From Parasedimentitalea huanghaiensis (GTDB lineage: Bacteria; Pseudomonadota; Alphaproteobacteria; Rhodobacterales; Rhodobacteraceae): DNA of 64,000 nucleotides. Positions 1 through 8,556 of the stretch are shown in pieces (the stretch's first letter is position 1; every line of letters begins with the position of its first letter). The position numbers and the translations under genes are program-made. The stretch is from contig NZ_WQLV01000002.1 of assembly GCF_009753675.1 (NCBI RefSeq), positions 310,001 through 374,000 on the forward strand. Direction: 5' to 3'. The notes beneath the pieces are model-generated. The model worked only from the letters and a program-made list of their open reading frames with translations. It made no database searches and was not told the origin of the DNA.

Positions 1-1
1 A

Positions 2-190
2 GGGATGATGGTCAAAGATACTCGAGGCCGCTTTGCCGACAATCCAGCTTGGGGTCAAATTCAAGGCGGTGATACCCTGACCAGTATTGCGCCAGACTAT
101 CAGGAAAGCTGACTGAGTTGCCACAGTCCAGCACAAGGCAGCGACTGGATTCATACGCAGGCTTATCAGGTCTTATCTGAAGCTCGGTGA
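2..190 (+). pseudogene. C-terminal part of a cytochrome P460-like gene with an in-frame TGA
   Basis: The gene enters from the left edge of the window. Reading from base 2, the frame gives a VKDTRGRFADNPAWG segment, then DYQES, a TGA at 110-112, LSCHSPAQGSDWIHTQAYQVL and a TGA stop at 188-190. The layout (VKD..RF, WG, then a CXXCH heme motif followed by D-W/Y-V/I-H/F-T) is that of cytochrome P460-like periplasmic heme proteins. The TGA falls exactly where the first cysteine of CXXCH is expected, and coding similarity continues without a frame change. A single TGC/TGT to TGA change would explain it, so the simplest reading is a recent nonsense mutation or a base error. Selenocysteine insertion is a remote alternative. 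A rho-independent terminator follows directly, as expected for the original gene end. Confidence 0.6.
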
Positions 191-198
191 AACCGAAC

Positions 199-244
199 CG
201 TGGGGGCCGCGCAGATGATTTACACTGCGGGCCCCACGTTTTTG
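199..244 (+). terminator. Rho-independent terminator after the P460-like gene
   Basis: A 12-bp stem with one mismatch (199-210 with 227-238) encloses a 16-base loop and is followed by a run of T on the + strand. It ends the rightward P460-like gene and separates it from the leftward SHMT-like gene. Confidence 0.75.
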
Positions 245-1567
245 CTATGACCTTACAAAATGCATACCCTGAAACTCTGCTCTAAACGCCGCGACCTCAT
301 TGGCCAGTGTTTCCGGTTCAGATGACCGCAGTGCTTGGGCCACCAAAGACGCCAGTGTCGCAGCGTGTTCTGATGTTACCCCACGACGCACCAATTCCGG
401 CGTACCAATCCTCAGCCCGTTCATATCCCCTGCCACCTCGGTGATTGGCAGACCAATACCACAGGCCAAGAATCCCGCCTTACGCAGCTTCTTCGAAGCC
501 CTCTGTCCGCCACCAAATTGTGCAGCTTCTAGTGCAAACTGATGTGACTGAGTTCCCCCGTGAGCTGCCGCAAAGATTGGTAGATCCAACGCTGCCATCT
601 CTTGGGCCAGGGCTTGCGACAGATTTATCATCGCCTGAGCGTATCCCTCTCCGTGCTCGATCCAATCCAGCATGGTCAATGCCAGCGCCGCTGACTTCGC
701 CGCATCAAAGTTTGCCGTCATGCCGGGAAATGCGATGGCATCCAGCTTTTGGGCAATCTCAGCGTCGTTGCTCACAATCAACCCGCCAGCAGGGCCGCCC
801 AGACTTTTGTAAGTGCTCATCGTCATCATATGGGCGCCTTGGTCCAGAGGATTGGCCCAAGCGCCACCAGCAATGATGCCGCATTGATGCGCGGCGTCAA
901 ATAGCACCTTAGCGCCCACCTCGTCGGCGATCTGCCGCACCTCTGCGACCGGATGTGGAAACAGGTTCAGGCTGCCGCCAATGGTGATCAGCTTGGGGCG
1001 CACCCGCAGTGCCAGATCACGCAATGCGTCCAGATCAACGGTATAGCCATCCGCATTCACCGGTGCCGGGTGGCTTTGCACCCCGTACAAACCCGCACAG
1101 CCATCGCCGTGGTGAGTCACATGCCCACCAATTGCAGCTGGCGGCGCGATGATGCTGTCGCCGGGTTGGGTCAACGCCATAAAGCCATAGAGGTTCGCCA
1201 ATGCGCCAGATCCCACCCGGATTTCGGCATAGCGCGCGTTGAACACCTGCGCCGCCAATTCCGCTGCGATCACTTCAATTTCTTCAATCGCCTCCAGCCC
1301 CATCTCGTATTTATCTCCGGGATAGCCGAGCGACGGACGGCTGCCGAGTCCCTGTGCCAGTACAGCTTCGGCCGCTGGATTCATCACATTGGTGGCCGGG
1401 TTCAGATTGAAACACTCACGGTCATGGATTTGGGTGTTGCGGGCGATCAGCGCGCCGACCTTTGCTGCGATCTGATCCGAAGAGGCAGCCGCAGTGCGCA
1501 TTGCCAGCTCTTGTACTCGGGTTTCACACTGGGCAGGCACCCAATCACGTGGGGCAAGATGTATCAT
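245..1567 (-). CDS. Serine hydroxymethyltransferase-like PLP enzyme
   Basis: A 440-residue fold-type I PLP enzyme related to serine hydroxymethyltransferase (GlyA) but divergent from it. The lysine expected to bind PLP is K254, in STYKSLGGPAGG where true GlyA has a THKTLRGP-type motif. The FDAAH cofactor-binding segment (about 223-227) and the N-terminal YPGDKYE segment are also present. The start is ATG at 1567, with a GGAGG site 5-6 bases upstream; an in-frame TTG four codons earlier lies on that ribosome site and is rejected. It is transcribed away from a LysR regulator, which suggests an inducible catabolic role on a hydroxy-amino acid rather than the housekeeping one-carbon role. Candidates are a 2-methylserine or other beta-hydroxy amino acid aldolase/transferase. 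The substrate cannot be read from the sequence. Confidence 0.75.
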   Translation of the reverse strand: MIHLAPRDWVPAQCETRVQELAMRTAAASSDQIAAKVGALIARNTQIHDRECFNLNPATNVMNPAAEAVLAQGLGSRPSLGYPGDKYEMGLEAIEEIEVIAAELAAQVFNARYAEIRVGSGALANLYGFMALTQPGDSIIAPPAAIGGHVTHHGDGCAGLYGVQSHPAPVNADGYTVDLDALRDLALRVRPKLITIGGSLNLFPHPVAEVRQIADEVGAKVLFDAAHQCGIIAGGAWANPLDQGAHMMTMSTYKSLGGPAGGLIVSNDAEIAQKLDAIAFPGMTANFDAAKSAALALTMLDWIEHGEGYAQAMINLSQALAQEMAALDLPIFAAAHGGTQSHQFALEAAQFGGGQRASKKLRKAGFLACGIGLPITEVAGDMNGLRIGTPELVRRGVTSEHAATLASLVAQALRSSEPETLANEVAAFRAEFQGMHFVRS

Positions 1568-1657
1568 AGTAGCCTCCAATTTGGCACATAGGTTTATCTA
1601 ACCCCACTCAACACCCCAAGCCCCCTTGCCAGCAAATCAGTTTTGCGAAAAAATAGG

Positions 1658-1672
1658 CTTAGAAAAACTAAG
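1658..1672. promoter_or_regulatory. Inverted repeat, candidate operator between SHMT-like gene and LysR gene
   Basis: CTTAG-AAAAA-CTAAG lies 10 bases before the ATG of the LysR gene, in the space between the divergent pair. The position suits autoregulation by the LysR protein. Binding is inferred. Confidence 0.4.
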
Positions 1673-1681
1673 GCTAAGCTC

Positions 1682-2569
1682 ATGCCCGTCTCTCCTCCCA
1701 GACCTAAGCAACTACCCATGACTGCGCTGCGCGCCTTTGAAACAGCAGCCCGGCTGGGCGGCTTTGCTGCCGCTGCACAAGAGTTGGGCATTAGTCCCGG
1801 TGCCGTGTCCGCCCATGTGAAAACACTGGAAGATAGCCTGCGTGCGCCACTCTTTCTGCGCAGCGCCAAAGGCGTCACACTGACGGCGCTAGGGGCGCGG
1901 GTGCTACCCGATTTCACCTCAGCGTTCGATCAGATGGGACAGGCCATGCAACTATTGCACAGCGAGGCCGCGCCGCAGGTTGTCCATATTGCTGCCCTGC
2001 CCGCCGTCGCCCAATTCTGGTTGTCGCCACGATTGCCTGCCCTGCGTGCAGCAGCGCCGGACATCGAAATCTCCATCACTGCAATGGAAATGCCGCCCAA
2101 CTTAAAACGTGCGCCCTATGACTTGTGCCTGTTCTATGATGCCGCGCTAGGCGAAGAGGTCGCCCAAGATGGGATAACGCCGGTCTGCGCTCCTTCCTTT
2201 GCCGACCAGCTGCGCAGTCCCGCCGACCTGCAGCATGTCCCATGCCTGTCTGACAGTAGCTGGTCTAAGGATTGGGATCACTGGCTGCAGGCTGCCTGCC
2301 CCGACACCGCGATCACCCCGCGTGGACCAGAGTTTTCACTGTATGCCTTGGCGGTTGAGGAGACGGTAAATGGAGCGGGAGTGTTGATTGGCCATACAGC
2401 ACTCATTGAGCGTCAGTTGAACAGTGGCGCGCTGGTTGCGCCATTCGAAACCGTGGTTTCGCTCCCACTTAGTTTGCGCCTATGGAGCCCTCGCCGCCAT
2501 CGGCGCGGCAGCCCAGCCGGACAGGTGGCGCGCTGGCTAACTGGGGCTGGCCGTGTCCCCGATCTCTAG
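1682..2569 (+). CDS. LysR family regulator, GcvA-like
   Basis: A 295-residue LysR-type regulator. The N-terminal winged helix-turn-helix contains ALRAFETAARLGGFAAAAQE and a recognition helix SPGAVSAHVKTLE, a wording typical of GcvA-like LysR proteins; the rest is the periplasmic-binding-like effector domain. ATG 1682 is chosen; a TTG 13 codons upstream would add a basic tail not usual for the family. It lies back to back with the SHMT-like gene and probably controls it, by analogy with GcvA-type regulators of glycine/serine metabolism. Its 3' end overlaps the convergent fnrL gene by four bases. Confidence 0.85.
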   Translation: MPVSPPRPKQLPMTALRAFETAARLGGFAAAAQELGISPGAVSAHVKTLEDSLRAPLFLRSAKGVTLTALGARVLPDFTSAFDQMGQAMQLLHSEAAPQVVHIAALPAVAQFWLSPRLPALRAAAPDIEISITAMEMPPNLKRAPYDLCLFYDAALGEEVAQDGITPVCAPSFADQLRSPADLQHVPCLSDSSWSKDWDHWLQAACPDTAITPRGPEFSLYALAVEETVNGAGVLIGHTALIERQLNSGALVAPFETVVSLPLSLRLWSPRRHRRGSPAGQVARWLTGAGRVPDL

Positions 2570-3303
2570 ATCAGGAACCCGCCATCAGTGTCATCCCCAG
2601 CTTCTTCCATCAGCCGTGTCATATCTGGCACTGTAACATGACGCTTGCCTTGCAACTGAATGACGCCATCACGTTTTAGCGCCGACACCTGGCGGCTGAC
2701 GGTCTCAAGGGTCAGACCCAAATAGTCGGCCATCGCCTCGCGGGTGAGAGGCAGGTCAAAAACCGTAGACACGCTGTTATTGTCAGGCGTCGTATTGCGG
2801 CGAGCAATAATGGACAAAAGGCTGGCGATTTTTTCGCGCGCGGTTTTACGCCCCAGCACCAACATCCATTCGCGGGCGGCGTCCAGCTCATCCAGCGTCA
2901 TTTCCAACAACCGGTGTGCAATGTGCGGTGTCTTGCTCATCAACTCTTCGAACGGCTTTTTGCGGAAACAGCACATGACCACATCAGTTGTGGCCACAAC
3001 ATTATAGGCAGCCCCGTCACGTCCTGGCCGACCAACAAAATCGCTGGGCAGCAGTAGCCCCACCATCTGGGTCCGGCCGTCCTCCATGGTTTGGGTCAGG
3101 GTTGCAACCCCCGACACCACGGATCCGACAAAGCCCATTTTATCGCCGGACCAGATTACGGTCTGGCCCGCCTCATAGGTGCGGTAATATTTGATCGCGT
3201 CCAGCTCGACGAGCTCATCAGCGTTGCAGCGTGCGCAGACAGCGCGGTGACGGATTGGGCAATCACCGCATTTGCCTGCTGTAAAGTTTGGGGTATTCAT
3301 CAT
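2566..3303 (-). CDS. fnrL: FnrL, oxygen-sensing Crp/Fnr regulator
   Basis: A 245-residue FNR protein. Near the N-terminus KCGDCPIRHRAVCARC gives the cysteines (C12, C15, C23, C26) that, with one of the later VVMCC cysteines, would hold an oxygen-labile [4Fe-4S] cluster. A cyclic-nucleotide-binding-type beta-roll follows. The C-terminal helix-turn-helix contains LTLETVSRQVSALK, with the E..SR residues that read the TTGAT half-site. Two adjacent ATG codons (3301-3303 and 3298-3300) are both possible starts, behind a GGGAC site. It is divergent from hemN across an FNR box, the fnrL-hemN layout known from Rhodobacter. In that group FnrL activates anaerobic haem and bacteriochlorophyll synthesis and microaerobic respiration genes. 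Confidence 0.93.
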   Translation of the reverse strand: MMNTPNFTAGKCGDCPIRHRAVCARCNADELVELDAIKYYRTYEAGQTVIWSGDKMGFVGSVVSGVATLTQTMEDGRTQMVGLLLPSDFVGRPGRDGAAYNVVATTDVVMCCFRKKPFEELMSKTPHIAHRLLEMTLDELDAAREWMLVLGRKTAREKIASLLSIIARRNTTPDNNSVSTVFDLPLTREAMADYLGLTLETVSRQVSALKRDGVIQLQGKRHVTVPDMTRLMEEAGDDTDGGFLI

Positions 3304-3312
3304 CGGTCCCAA

Positions 3313-3326
3313 TTGATCTGGGTCAA
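3313..3326. promoter_or_regulatory. FNR box between fnrL and hemN
   Basis: TTGATCTGGGTCAA matches the consensus TTGAT-N4-ATCAA at nine of ten specified positions. It ends 10 bases before the fnrL start, where bound protein would block fnrL. It is centred about 42 bases before the hemN ATG, the distance of a class II activator site if hemN transcription began at its start codon. Confidence 0.8.
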
Positions 3327-3361
3327 AGTTAGTCCTGTCGGACTTGAAGTAGATTATCCAA

Positions 3362-4717
3362 ATGACACAGAAATCACAATTGGCCAAGCTCGGTTTATTC
3401 GATGCCAAAGTGCCGCGGTACACCAGCTACCCAACCTCACCTCATTTCAGCAACGATGTCGGGCCGGATCGATTTTCCGATTGGATTTCAACGATTAAGC
3501 CCAATAGCTCAATCTCGTTGTACATACATGTGCCGTTCTGCCGCAGACTTTGCTGGTTCTGCGCCTGCCGCACACAAGGCACCCAAAGTGATTCTCCGGT
3601 GCGCGCCTATCTAGAGGTGCTGAAAGCCGAGATCAAAATGTTGGGGCATATCCTTCCCGAAGGCGTAAAGCTTTCCCGCCTGCACTGGGGTGGTGGCACC
3701 CCGACCCTGCTGGCGCCAGATATGATGACGCAATTGGCCGGGTCCATTGCCGAGATCGCTCCGTTTGCCCCGGATGCTGAATTTTCAGTTGAGATCGATC
3801 CCAACGAGATCGACGAGGCCCGTCTTGATGCGCTGGCCGCCGCAGGCATGAATCGTGCGTCAATTGGGGTTCAGGATTTTGACGACGAGATACAAAAGAC
3901 CATTGGCCGGATCCAAAGCTATGACATCACCCGCGACGCGGTTGAGATGATCCGAGCCCGGGGCATCACCAGCCTGAACGCTGATATTCTTTACGGCTTG
4001 CCGCACCAGTCACAACAACGGATGACAGAAAGTGTACAAAAGCTGCTGTCACTCAACCCAGACCGGGTGGCGCTATATGGCTACGCGCATGTTCCGTGGA
4101 TGGCCAAACGCCAGCAGATGATCCCCTCCGAGGCCCTGCCCACACCGCAGGAACGGCTGGACCTCTATGATACCGCCCGCAAGCTGTTTCTTTGGGATAA
4201 CTATGCAGAAATTGGCATCGACCATTTTGCCACTCAGACAGATGGCCTGACCGTTGCTCAGCAAACCGGCCAACTCAAACGCAATTTTCAGGGCTACACT
4301 GATGATCAGTCAGAAGTTCTTATCGGGTTGGGTGCCTCGTCTATTTCTCGCTTTCCGCAGGGCTACGCTCAGAACGCCTCTGCCACGTCGGCCCATACAA
4401 AGGCGATTCGTGCGGGCACGTTCTCGACGAGTCGCGGCCATACATTCCGAGGTGAAGACCGCCTACGCGCGCGACTGATCGAGGTCCTAATGTGTGATTT
4501 TCGGATCAACTCAGCAGAGATCCTGGCTGATTTCGACATCACACCAGCGGCGTTGCATCAGCTATACACAGACGCCACCAATCGCTTCCCCGAGATGCTG
4601 CAAATCTCGTCTCAGGGACTATACATCCCTGAAAAAGCCAGACCGCTCACGCGGATGATTGCCCGCAGTTTTGATGCTTACGATCTCAGCAAGACTGGAC
4701 ACTCTTCGGCGATCTGA
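3362..4717 (+). CDS. hemN: Oxygen-independent coproporphyrinogen III oxidase HemN
   Basis: A 451-residue radical SAM enzyme converting coproporphyrinogen III to protoporphyrinogen IX without oxygen. The family hallmark VPRYTSYPT is at residues 18-25. The HVPFCRRLCWFCACR segment carries the CX3CX2C cluster cysteines C60, C64 and C67 plus C69. GGGTPT (about 110-115) is the SAM-binding glycine motif. The C-terminal HemN domain includes the expected DHFA and GLGASSIS segments. Length equals true HemN (about 450), not the shorter HemW. The start is fixed by family similarity beginning within ten residues; no good ribosome site is seen. FnrL control is expected from the adjacent box. Confidence 0.95.
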   Translation: MTQKSQLAKLGLFDAKVPRYTSYPTSPHFSNDVGPDRFSDWISTIKPNSSISLYIHVPFCRRLCWFCACRTQGTQSDSPVRAYLEVLKAEIKMLGHILPEGVKLSRLHWGGGTPTLLAPDMMTQLAGSIAEIAPFAPDAEFSVEIDPNEIDEARLDALAAAGMNRASIGVQDFDDEIQKTIGRIQSYDITRDAVEMIRARGITSLNADILYGLPHQSQQRMTESVQKLLSLNPDRVALYGYAHVPWMAKRQQMIPSEALPTPQERLDLYDTARKLFLWDNYAEIGIDHFATQTDGLTVAQQTGQLKRNFQGYTDDQSEVLIGLGASSISRFPQGYAQNASATSAHTKAIRAGTFSTSRGHTFRGEDRLRARLIEVLMCDFRINSAEILADFDITPAALHQLYTDATNRFPEMLQISSQGLYIPEKARPLTRMIARSFDAYDLSKTGHSSAI

Positions 4718-4743
4718 TGATTTTAAACTATTAACGTAACTAA

Positions 4744-4766
4744 GCCCGGCCAACACTCGGCCGGGC
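4744..4766. terminator. Hairpin between convergent hemN and yejF
   Basis: A perfect 8-bp G+C-rich stem, GCCCGGCC/GGCCGGGC, with a 7-base loop between the two convergent gene ends. No strong T-run follows on either strand, so it may be a weak bidirectional terminator. Confidence 0.55.
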
Positions 4767-4774
4767 AGATCCTG

Positions 4775-6355
4775 TCACCTTGCCGCAGTCAGCAATGTAC
4801 GCGTGTACTCATGCTTAGGGTTGGCAAAGACATCCTCGGCCATGCCAGTCTCCACCACATCGCCTTGCTTCATCACCATCACTTTGTGCGACATCGCCCG
4901 CACCACGTTCAAATCATGCGAGATAAACAGATAGGCCAGCCCATGGCGCCGCTGCAGGTCCCGCAGCAAATCAACGATCTGTACTTGCACAGTCATATCC
5001 AGCGCAGACGTCGGCTCATCCAGAACCACGAGCTTGGGTCGCAGCACCATCGCGCGGGCAATGGCTATGCGCTGACGTTGACCACCTGAAAACTCATGTG
5101 GGTATCGATCCATCGCAATCGGATCCAAACCCACCTCTGTCATGATATCTGCAACCAAATCACGTGGATCACGGTCTGGCTCGATTTTATGTATCCCCAC
5201 ACCCTCAGCAATGATCTGGGCGCAGGTCATCCGTGGCGACAACGATCCAAACGGATCTTGAAATACGATCTGCATGTCCTTGCGAAGCTGCCGCAAATCT
5301 TTGGTCGAGTACTTGCGCAGATCGTCACCGTGAAAGCTCACTCCACCCTCAGAGGCGATCAATCGCATAATGGCCAATGCCATTGTTGTCTTGCCCGAGC
5401 CACTTTCGCCGACAATGCCCAATGTTTCGCCAGCCCGAACGGAGATCGACGAGGCGTTGACCGCCTTGATGTAACCAACTGTCCGCTTAAAAAACCCGCG
5501 TTGAATGGGGAACCAAACTTTCAACTCGTCGGTCCGGATCAGTTCCTGAGCTTTTTCGGGCACCGGCTCCGGATGGCCAGAAGGTTCGGCCGCCAGCAAC
5601 ATCTGGGTGTAAGGGTGTTGTGGGTTACCAAAAATCTCAGCCGTTGGGCCGGCCTCCACGATCTCGCCATCCTTCATCACGCAGACCTTATCGGCGATGC
5701 GGCGCACGATGTTCAGATCATGGGTAATGAACAACAACCCCATGCCTTCGCTGGCTTTCAAGTCGCCCAGCAGGTCCAGGATCTGAGCTTGGATCGTCAC
5801 ATCCAGCGCTGTGGTTGGTTCGTCGGCGATCAACACGTCTGGCTTGTTGGCCAACGCCATCGCAATCATCACACGCTGACGTTGTCCGCCAGATAGCTGA
5901 TGTGGATAGGCCCCAAGCCGATCCTCGGCATCCCGGATGCCAACCTTTGCCAATAGTTCCAGGATCAGCGCCCGCGCCGCCGCGCCCGCCAAACCCTGAT
6001 GCAACGCAATAGACTCGGCCAGCTGCTTTTCGATCGTATGCAGAGGGTTCAACGAGGTCATCGGTTCCTGAAAAATAAAGCTGATGTCATTGCCACGCAC
6101 CTCCATCAACCGCTGGTCATCAGCGCCAATCATTTCCTGACCGTCGTAGAGAACAGATCCCTCAACAGAGGCACTGTCACCCAGCAACGAAACCGTCGAC
6201 AAAGCTGTGACAGATTTTCCTGAGCCACTTTCCCCAACCAGCGCCACGGTTTCACCACGATCAACTGTAAAGGAAACACCTTTGACCGCCATCGATGACT
6301 TGCCGTCCTGGCGGAATGAAACACGCAGGTCGTTCACTTGTAAAAGCGCGCTCAT
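4775..6355 (-). CDS. yejF: Peptide ABC transporter, fused ATP-binding protein YejF
   Basis: A 526-residue protein with two complete ABC ATPase domains in tandem. The first has Walker A GESGSGKS, signature LSGGQRQR and Walker B VLIADEPTTALD (about residues 40-185). The second has GESGSGKT, FSGGQRQRIAIARA and LVVLDEPTSALD (about 310-460). Each is followed by the oligopeptide-transporter C-terminal extension. The fused form at the end of a yejA-B-E-F operon matches YejF, which powers uptake of peptides (including microcin C in enterics). The ATG overlaps the yejE stop by four bases, so translation is coupled. Confidence 0.93.
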   Translation of the reverse strand: MSALLQVNDLRVSFRQDGKSSMAVKGVSFTVDRGETVALVGESGSGKSVTALSTVSLLGDSASVEGSVLYDGQEMIGADDQRLMEVRGNDISFIFQEPMTSLNPLHTIEKQLAESIALHQGLAGAAARALILELLAKVGIRDAEDRLGAYPHQLSGGQRQRVMIAMALANKPDVLIADEPTTALDVTIQAQILDLLGDLKASEGMGLLFITHDLNIVRRIADKVCVMKDGEIVEAGPTAEIFGNPQHPYTQMLLAAEPSGHPEPVPEKAQELIRTDELKVWFPIQRGFFKRTVGYIKAVNASSISVRAGETLGIVGESGSGKTTMALAIMRLIASEGGVSFHGDDLRKYSTKDLRQLRKDMQIVFQDPFGSLSPRMTCAQIIAEGVGIHKIEPDRDPRDLVADIMTEVGLDPIAMDRYPHEFSGGQRQRIAIARAMVLRPKLVVLDEPTSALDMTVQVQIVDLLRDLQRRHGLAYLFISHDLNVVRAMSHKVMVMKQGDVVETGMAEDVFANPKHEYTRTLLTAAR

Positions 6356-7458
6356 GAGAAGGTCTTTCTGGGATCAAATGCATCGCGCACGCCTTCGAAA
6401 ATGAAGACCAGCAGCGACAGCATGATGGCAAAGGTGACAAACGCAGTGAACGCCAGCCAGGGCGCCTCAAGGTTCTGTTTCGCCTGCAGGGTCAACTCAC
6501 CCAGTGATGGCGCAGACGCAGGCAGACCAAATCCTAGGAAATCCAGCCCTGCCAGCGTGCCAATGGTACCGGTGATAATGAAGGGCATAAAGGTCAGCGT
6601 TGCCACCATCGCGTTTGGCAGCATGTGCCGGAACATAATGGTCACGTTGCTTACCCCGAGCGCCTTGGCAGCCCGGACGTATTCCAGATTTCGAGCCCGC
6701 AGAAATTCAGCGCGCACCACGCCCACAAGGCCCATCCATCCGAACAAGATCATCAACCCAACAAGCAACCAAAAGCTGCGACCAAGAATGGCAAACAGGA
6801 TAATGATCACATAGAGTTGCGGTGTTCCTGACCAAATTTCGATAATCCGCTGGAACACCAAATCGGTCCAGCCGCCAAAGTAGCCCTGTATTGCGCCAGC
6901 CAGAATGCCAATCACGCTGGAGACGCCGGTGACGATCAGGGTGAATAAGATCGACAACCGGAACCCATGGATCACCCGCGCCAGTACATCGCGCTTGGTA
7001 TCGTCAGTCCCCAACCAGTTCTGTGAATTGGGTGGCAGAGGCGCAGCCCCGGGGCGGTCTACGGTCGTGTTGTAGGAATAGGGAATGAGTGGCCACAGGG
7101 TCCAGCCTTTGTCAAACCCTTCCGCTTGGTAACTGCCTGCGCCTATCTCTTCAATGATACCCTCGGGATCATCAAAACAGTCTTGGATCCCGCCCGATAC
7201 GATCAGGCATTCAACTTCGGGATCACGATAGATAGCTTCTGTCTGAAAATCGCCACCAAAGGCGGTTTCAGGATAGAAGTTGAACACCGGCGCAAATATT
7301 TCGCCGCGATAGCTCACCAGAATCGGTTTGTCGTTGGCAATAAACTCGGCAAAAAGGGTGAGGCCAAACAGCACTGAAAAGATGATCAGCGACCAGAATG
7401 CACGTCCATTACGGCGAAAATTGCGCCAACGGCGTTGGTTAAGCGGAGACATAGCCAT
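6352..7458 (-). CDS. yejE: Peptide ABC transporter permease YejE
   Basis: A 368-residue inner-membrane permease. After an N-terminal helix (about 22-40) comes a long periplasmic insert of about 100 residues with SYRGEIFAPVFNFYPET and the LGTDDTKRDVLARV motif, both typical of YejE. Five further membrane segments and the cytoplasmic coupling loop (EYVRAAKALGVSNVTIMFRHMLPNA, EAA-like) follow. The ATG at 7458 has GGGAGGGA eight bases upstream. It starts three bases after the yejB stop and ends overlapping yejF. Confidence 0.93.
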   Translation of the reverse strand: MAMSPLNQRRWRNFRRNGRAFWSLIIFSVLFGLTLFAEFIANDKPILVSYRGEIFAPVFNFYPETAFGGDFQTEAIYRDPEVECLIVSGGIQDCFDDPEGIIEEIGAGSYQAEGFDKGWTLWPLIPYSYNTTVDRPGAAPLPPNSQNWLGTDDTKRDVLARVIHGFRLSILFTLIVTGVSSVIGILAGAIQGYFGGWTDLVFQRIIEIWSGTPQLYVIIILFAILGRSFWLLVGLMILFGWMGLVGVVRAEFLRARNLEYVRAAKALGVSNVTIMFRHMLPNAMVATLTFMPFIITGTIGTLAGLDFLGFGLPASAPSLGELTLQAKQNLEAPWLAFTAFVTFAIMLSLLVFIFEGVRDAFDPRKTFS

Positions 7459-7461
7459 CTG

Positions 7462-8547
7462 TTATCCCTCCCGCTTTTCAAAGTCGATGCGCGGATCAAC
7501 CAGCACATACATCAGATCGGAAATAATCCCTACAACCAGTCCCAAAATGCCAAAGACAAACAATGTGCCAAAAATCACCGGGTAATCACGGGCAACGGCG
7601 GCCTCAAAGCCCATACGCCCAAGGCCATCGAGCGAGAAAATGGTTTCGATAATAATCGATCCACCAAAAAAGACGCTGACAAACACCGCAGGGAAACCGG
7701 CAATCACAATAAGCATCGCGTTGCGGAACACATGGCCGTACAACACTTTGCTTTCGCTTAGCCCCTTGGCCCGAGCAGTGATCACATACTGCTTCTTGAT
7801 CTCATCCAGAAACGAGTTCTTGGTCAACAGCGTCAGGGTCGCAAAAGCGGCGATTGTCGACGCCAAGACGGGCAGCGCAATGTGCCAGGCATAATCGGCA
7901 ATCTTACCAAACAGGCTCAGGCTTTCCCAATTGTCTGATGTTAAGCCCCGCAGCGGAAAAATCTGCCAGTATGACCCACCGGCGAACAGGACCAGCAGCA
8001 GAATGGCAAACAAGAAACCGGGAATAGAGTAAGCCGCGATGATTGCTGCGCTGGTCCATGTATCAAAACGGCTGCCATCACTGATTGCCTTGCGAATGCC
8101 CAGCGGAATCGACACCAAATAAGCGATCAATGTTGACCACAGGCCAAGCGAAATCGAAACTGGCATTTTTTCCAGAACCAGATCCAGCACGCTGATTTTG
8201 CGGAAATAACTCTCGCCAAAATCCAAACGTGCATAATTCCCCAGCATTAGAAAGAACCGTTGCAACGGTGGCTTATCCAGCCCGTATAGTTCTTCCAGTT
8301 CTTTGATTAGCTCGTCTGGCAAGCCACGAGACCCGACATAGCTATCATTTCCACTGTCTCGCATGGTCTCCACATCCGAGCCCCCGCCGGCAAACCCTTC
8401 GAACACATCTCCCCCGCCCTGCATTTCGGCGATTGCCTGCTCAACGGGACCACCTGGAACAAATTGCACCATGGCAAAATTGATCACGAGGATGCCAAAC
8501 AGCGTGGGAATCACCAGAAGCAAGCGGCGGAGGATATAGGCGGCCAT
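7462..8547 (-). CDS. yejB: Peptide ABC transporter permease YejB
   Basis: A 361-residue permease of the binding-protein-dependent transport family. It begins with [21 protein letters not shown], the standard DppB/YejB first helix. An extended periplasmic loop with [20 protein letters not shown], five more helices and the EAA loop [24 protein letters not shown] follow. It pairs with YejE to form the channel. The gene begins nine bases after the yejA stop. Confidence 0.93.
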   Translation of the reverse strand: MAAYILRRLLLVIPTLFGILVINFAMVQFVPGGPVEQAIAEMQGGGDVFEGFAGGGSDVETMRDSGNDSYVGSRGLPDELIKELEELYGLDKPPLQRFFLMLGNYARLDFGESYFRKISVLDLVLEKMPVSISLGLWSTLIAYLVSIPLGIRKAISDGSRFDTWTSAAIIAAYSIPGFLFAILLLVLFAGGSYWQIFPLRGLTSDNWESLSLFGKIADYAWHIALPVLASTIAAFATLTLLTKNSFLDEIKKQYVITARAKGLSESKVLYGHVFRNAMLIVIAGFPAVFVSVFFGGSIIIETIFSLDGLGRMGFEAAVARDYPVIFGTLFVFGILGLVVGIISDLMYVLVDPRIDFEKREG

Positions 8548-8556
8548 GACCGGCGC

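Noticed and set aside
953-1591. A 212-codon + strand frame opposite the SHMT-like gene
   Set aside because: It lies wholly antisense to a gene with clear family motifs and shows no motif of its own.
5096-5896. A 266-codon + strand frame within yejF
   Set aside because: Antisense to a complete double ABC ATPase; low-complexity His/Gln-rich product typical of shadows.
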